Shown here one piece after another: positions 5,453 to 5,884 of a stretch of 5,884 nt of DNA. Position numbers and translations under genes: made by a program. Numbering within the stretch: the stretch's first letter is position 1; each line of letters opens with the position of its first letter. Origin of the DNA: Gammaproteobacteria bacterium (GTDB lineage: Bacteria; Pseudomonadota; Gammaproteobacteria; Pseudomonadales; Porticoccaceae); contig SBGI01000166.1 of the NCBI GenBank assembly GCA_006227015.1, forward strand, positions 1 through 5,884, written 5' to 3'. Under the pieces are notes generated by a model. It was not told the origin of the DNA. It saw only the letters and a list, made by a program, of their open reading frames with translations, and did no database searches.

Positions 5453-5884
5453 CTAGCCACGAAATTTTCGTCCTTTGTGATGCCGCTCCAGGTTTTCCGT
5501 ACGTTTCTTTTCACTTTTGCGCAACATCACATAGGTGGCACCAGTACCACCGTGCTGCGGTTGAGCACTGTGAAATGCCAATACCGCCTCGAATTGCCGC
5601 AACCACTGATTGGTACAGCTTTTCAACAGCGCCGGTTTTTCGCGGTTCTCTCCGCGACCATGGGTGATCAGTGCACAGCGAATATCGTGTTTCACGCAAT
5701 CGCGGATGAACTGGTACATCTGCTGCCTTGCCTGCTCAACAGTTAACCGGTGCAGATCCAGCCTTGAGTCAATGGTGTATTTGCCTAGCCGCAGATTCTT
5801 GTAGACACCGTTTTGCACCCCCTCGCGCTTGAATGCCAAAACATCACGGGGTTTGACCATGGGGATATAGGCTTCGGAGGTCAG
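5453..5884 (-). CDS. smrA: Smr-domain protein, SmrA (YdaL) type, probable endonuclease (partial, N-terminus outside window)
   Basis: An ATG at 5860 would give 135 residues, but the frame stays open for eight more codons (LTSEAYIP) to the window edge. The join, AYIPMVKPRDVLAFKREGVQ, resembles the internal PLSQPLEFRREGLQ region of E. coli YdaL, so the true start is probably outside the window. Counting from that internal Met, the Smr domain spans about 33-115, with LDLH (34-37), THGRG (66-70), FHSAQ (96-100) and HGGTGATYV (103-111). A basic tail ends KGRKFRG. Smr domains have nicking or RNase activity; E. coli SmrB cleaves mRNA at collided ribosomes, and SmrA's cellular role is less clear. The LDLH motif is intact, whereas E. 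coli YdaL as I recall it lacks it. The HGG.GA.YV ending favours SmrA over SmrB. The gene converges on the SPOR gene, 42 bp apart. Confidence 0.9.
   Translation of the reverse strand: MTSEAYIPMVKPRDVLAFKREGVQNGVYKNLRLGKYTIDSRLDLHRLTVEQARQQMYQFIRDCVKHDIRCALITHGRGENREKPALLKSCTNQWLRQFEAVLAFHSAQPQHGGTGATYVMLRKSEKKRTENLERHHKGRKFRG

Noticed and set aside
5860..5860. ATG at 5860 as the real start of the Smr-domain gene
   Set aside because: The frame is open to the window edge and the residues around this Met match an internal segment of SmrA proteins, so it is better treated as internal, with the gene truncated by the window.
1..5884. A novel defence, mobile or RNA-guided system in the window
   Set aside because: All substantial open frames belong to known housekeeping families or the SNase family. 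No repeat arrays, transposases, tRNA attachment sites, toxin-antitoxin pairs or unexplained long non-coding stretches were seen.

Overview
The window looks like core chromosome of a gammaproteobacterium. A marine Cellvibrionales or Pseudomonas-like lineage is a guess from protein style and gene neighbourhood, not something the sequence proves. The rpmE / priA / ftsN-type grouping is a classical gammaproteobacterial neighbourhood; in E. coli the order is rpmE, priA, cytR, ftsN, hslVU. I see no mobile elements, CRISPR arrays, RNA genes or defence systems.

Layout from left to right. (1) Positions 1-42 hold the last 13 codons and stop of a class Ia ribonucleotide reductase alpha subunit (nrdA). 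Its TAA overlaps the ATG of nrdB (42-1244), which has every metal ligand and the radical tyrosine. (2) Convergent to nrdB, after 13 bp, is a minus-strand gene for an exported staphylococcal-nuclease-family protein. (3) Just upstream of it on the same strand is rpmE (zinc-type bL31). The strong rpmE terminator lies inside the first codons of the nuclease reading frame. (4) Divergent from rpmE across about 240 bp is priA, a complete 734-residue replication-restart helicase. (5) Next, behind its own likely sigma70 promoter, is an FtsN-like SPOR division protein. (6) Convergent to that, running off the right edge, is an SmrA-type Smr-domain gene without its N-terminus.

Functionally this is DNA precursor supply (nrdAB), replication restart (priA), translation (rpmE), septation (ftsN-like), a probable RNA/DNA endonuclease (smrA) and an exported nuclease. 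They do not form one pathway; the neighbourhood is conserved housekeeping.

I found no convincing undescribed system. The points most worth a second look are: the nuclease frame running through the rpmE terminator, with a candidate ATG in the tetraloop; a short aromatic motif in the SPOR protein whose spacing matches the essential E-domain of E. coli FtsN; a hairpin shared by the nrdB and nuclease 3' ends that pairs better in the nrdB transcript; and the lack of a Shine-Dalgarno sequence before priA.
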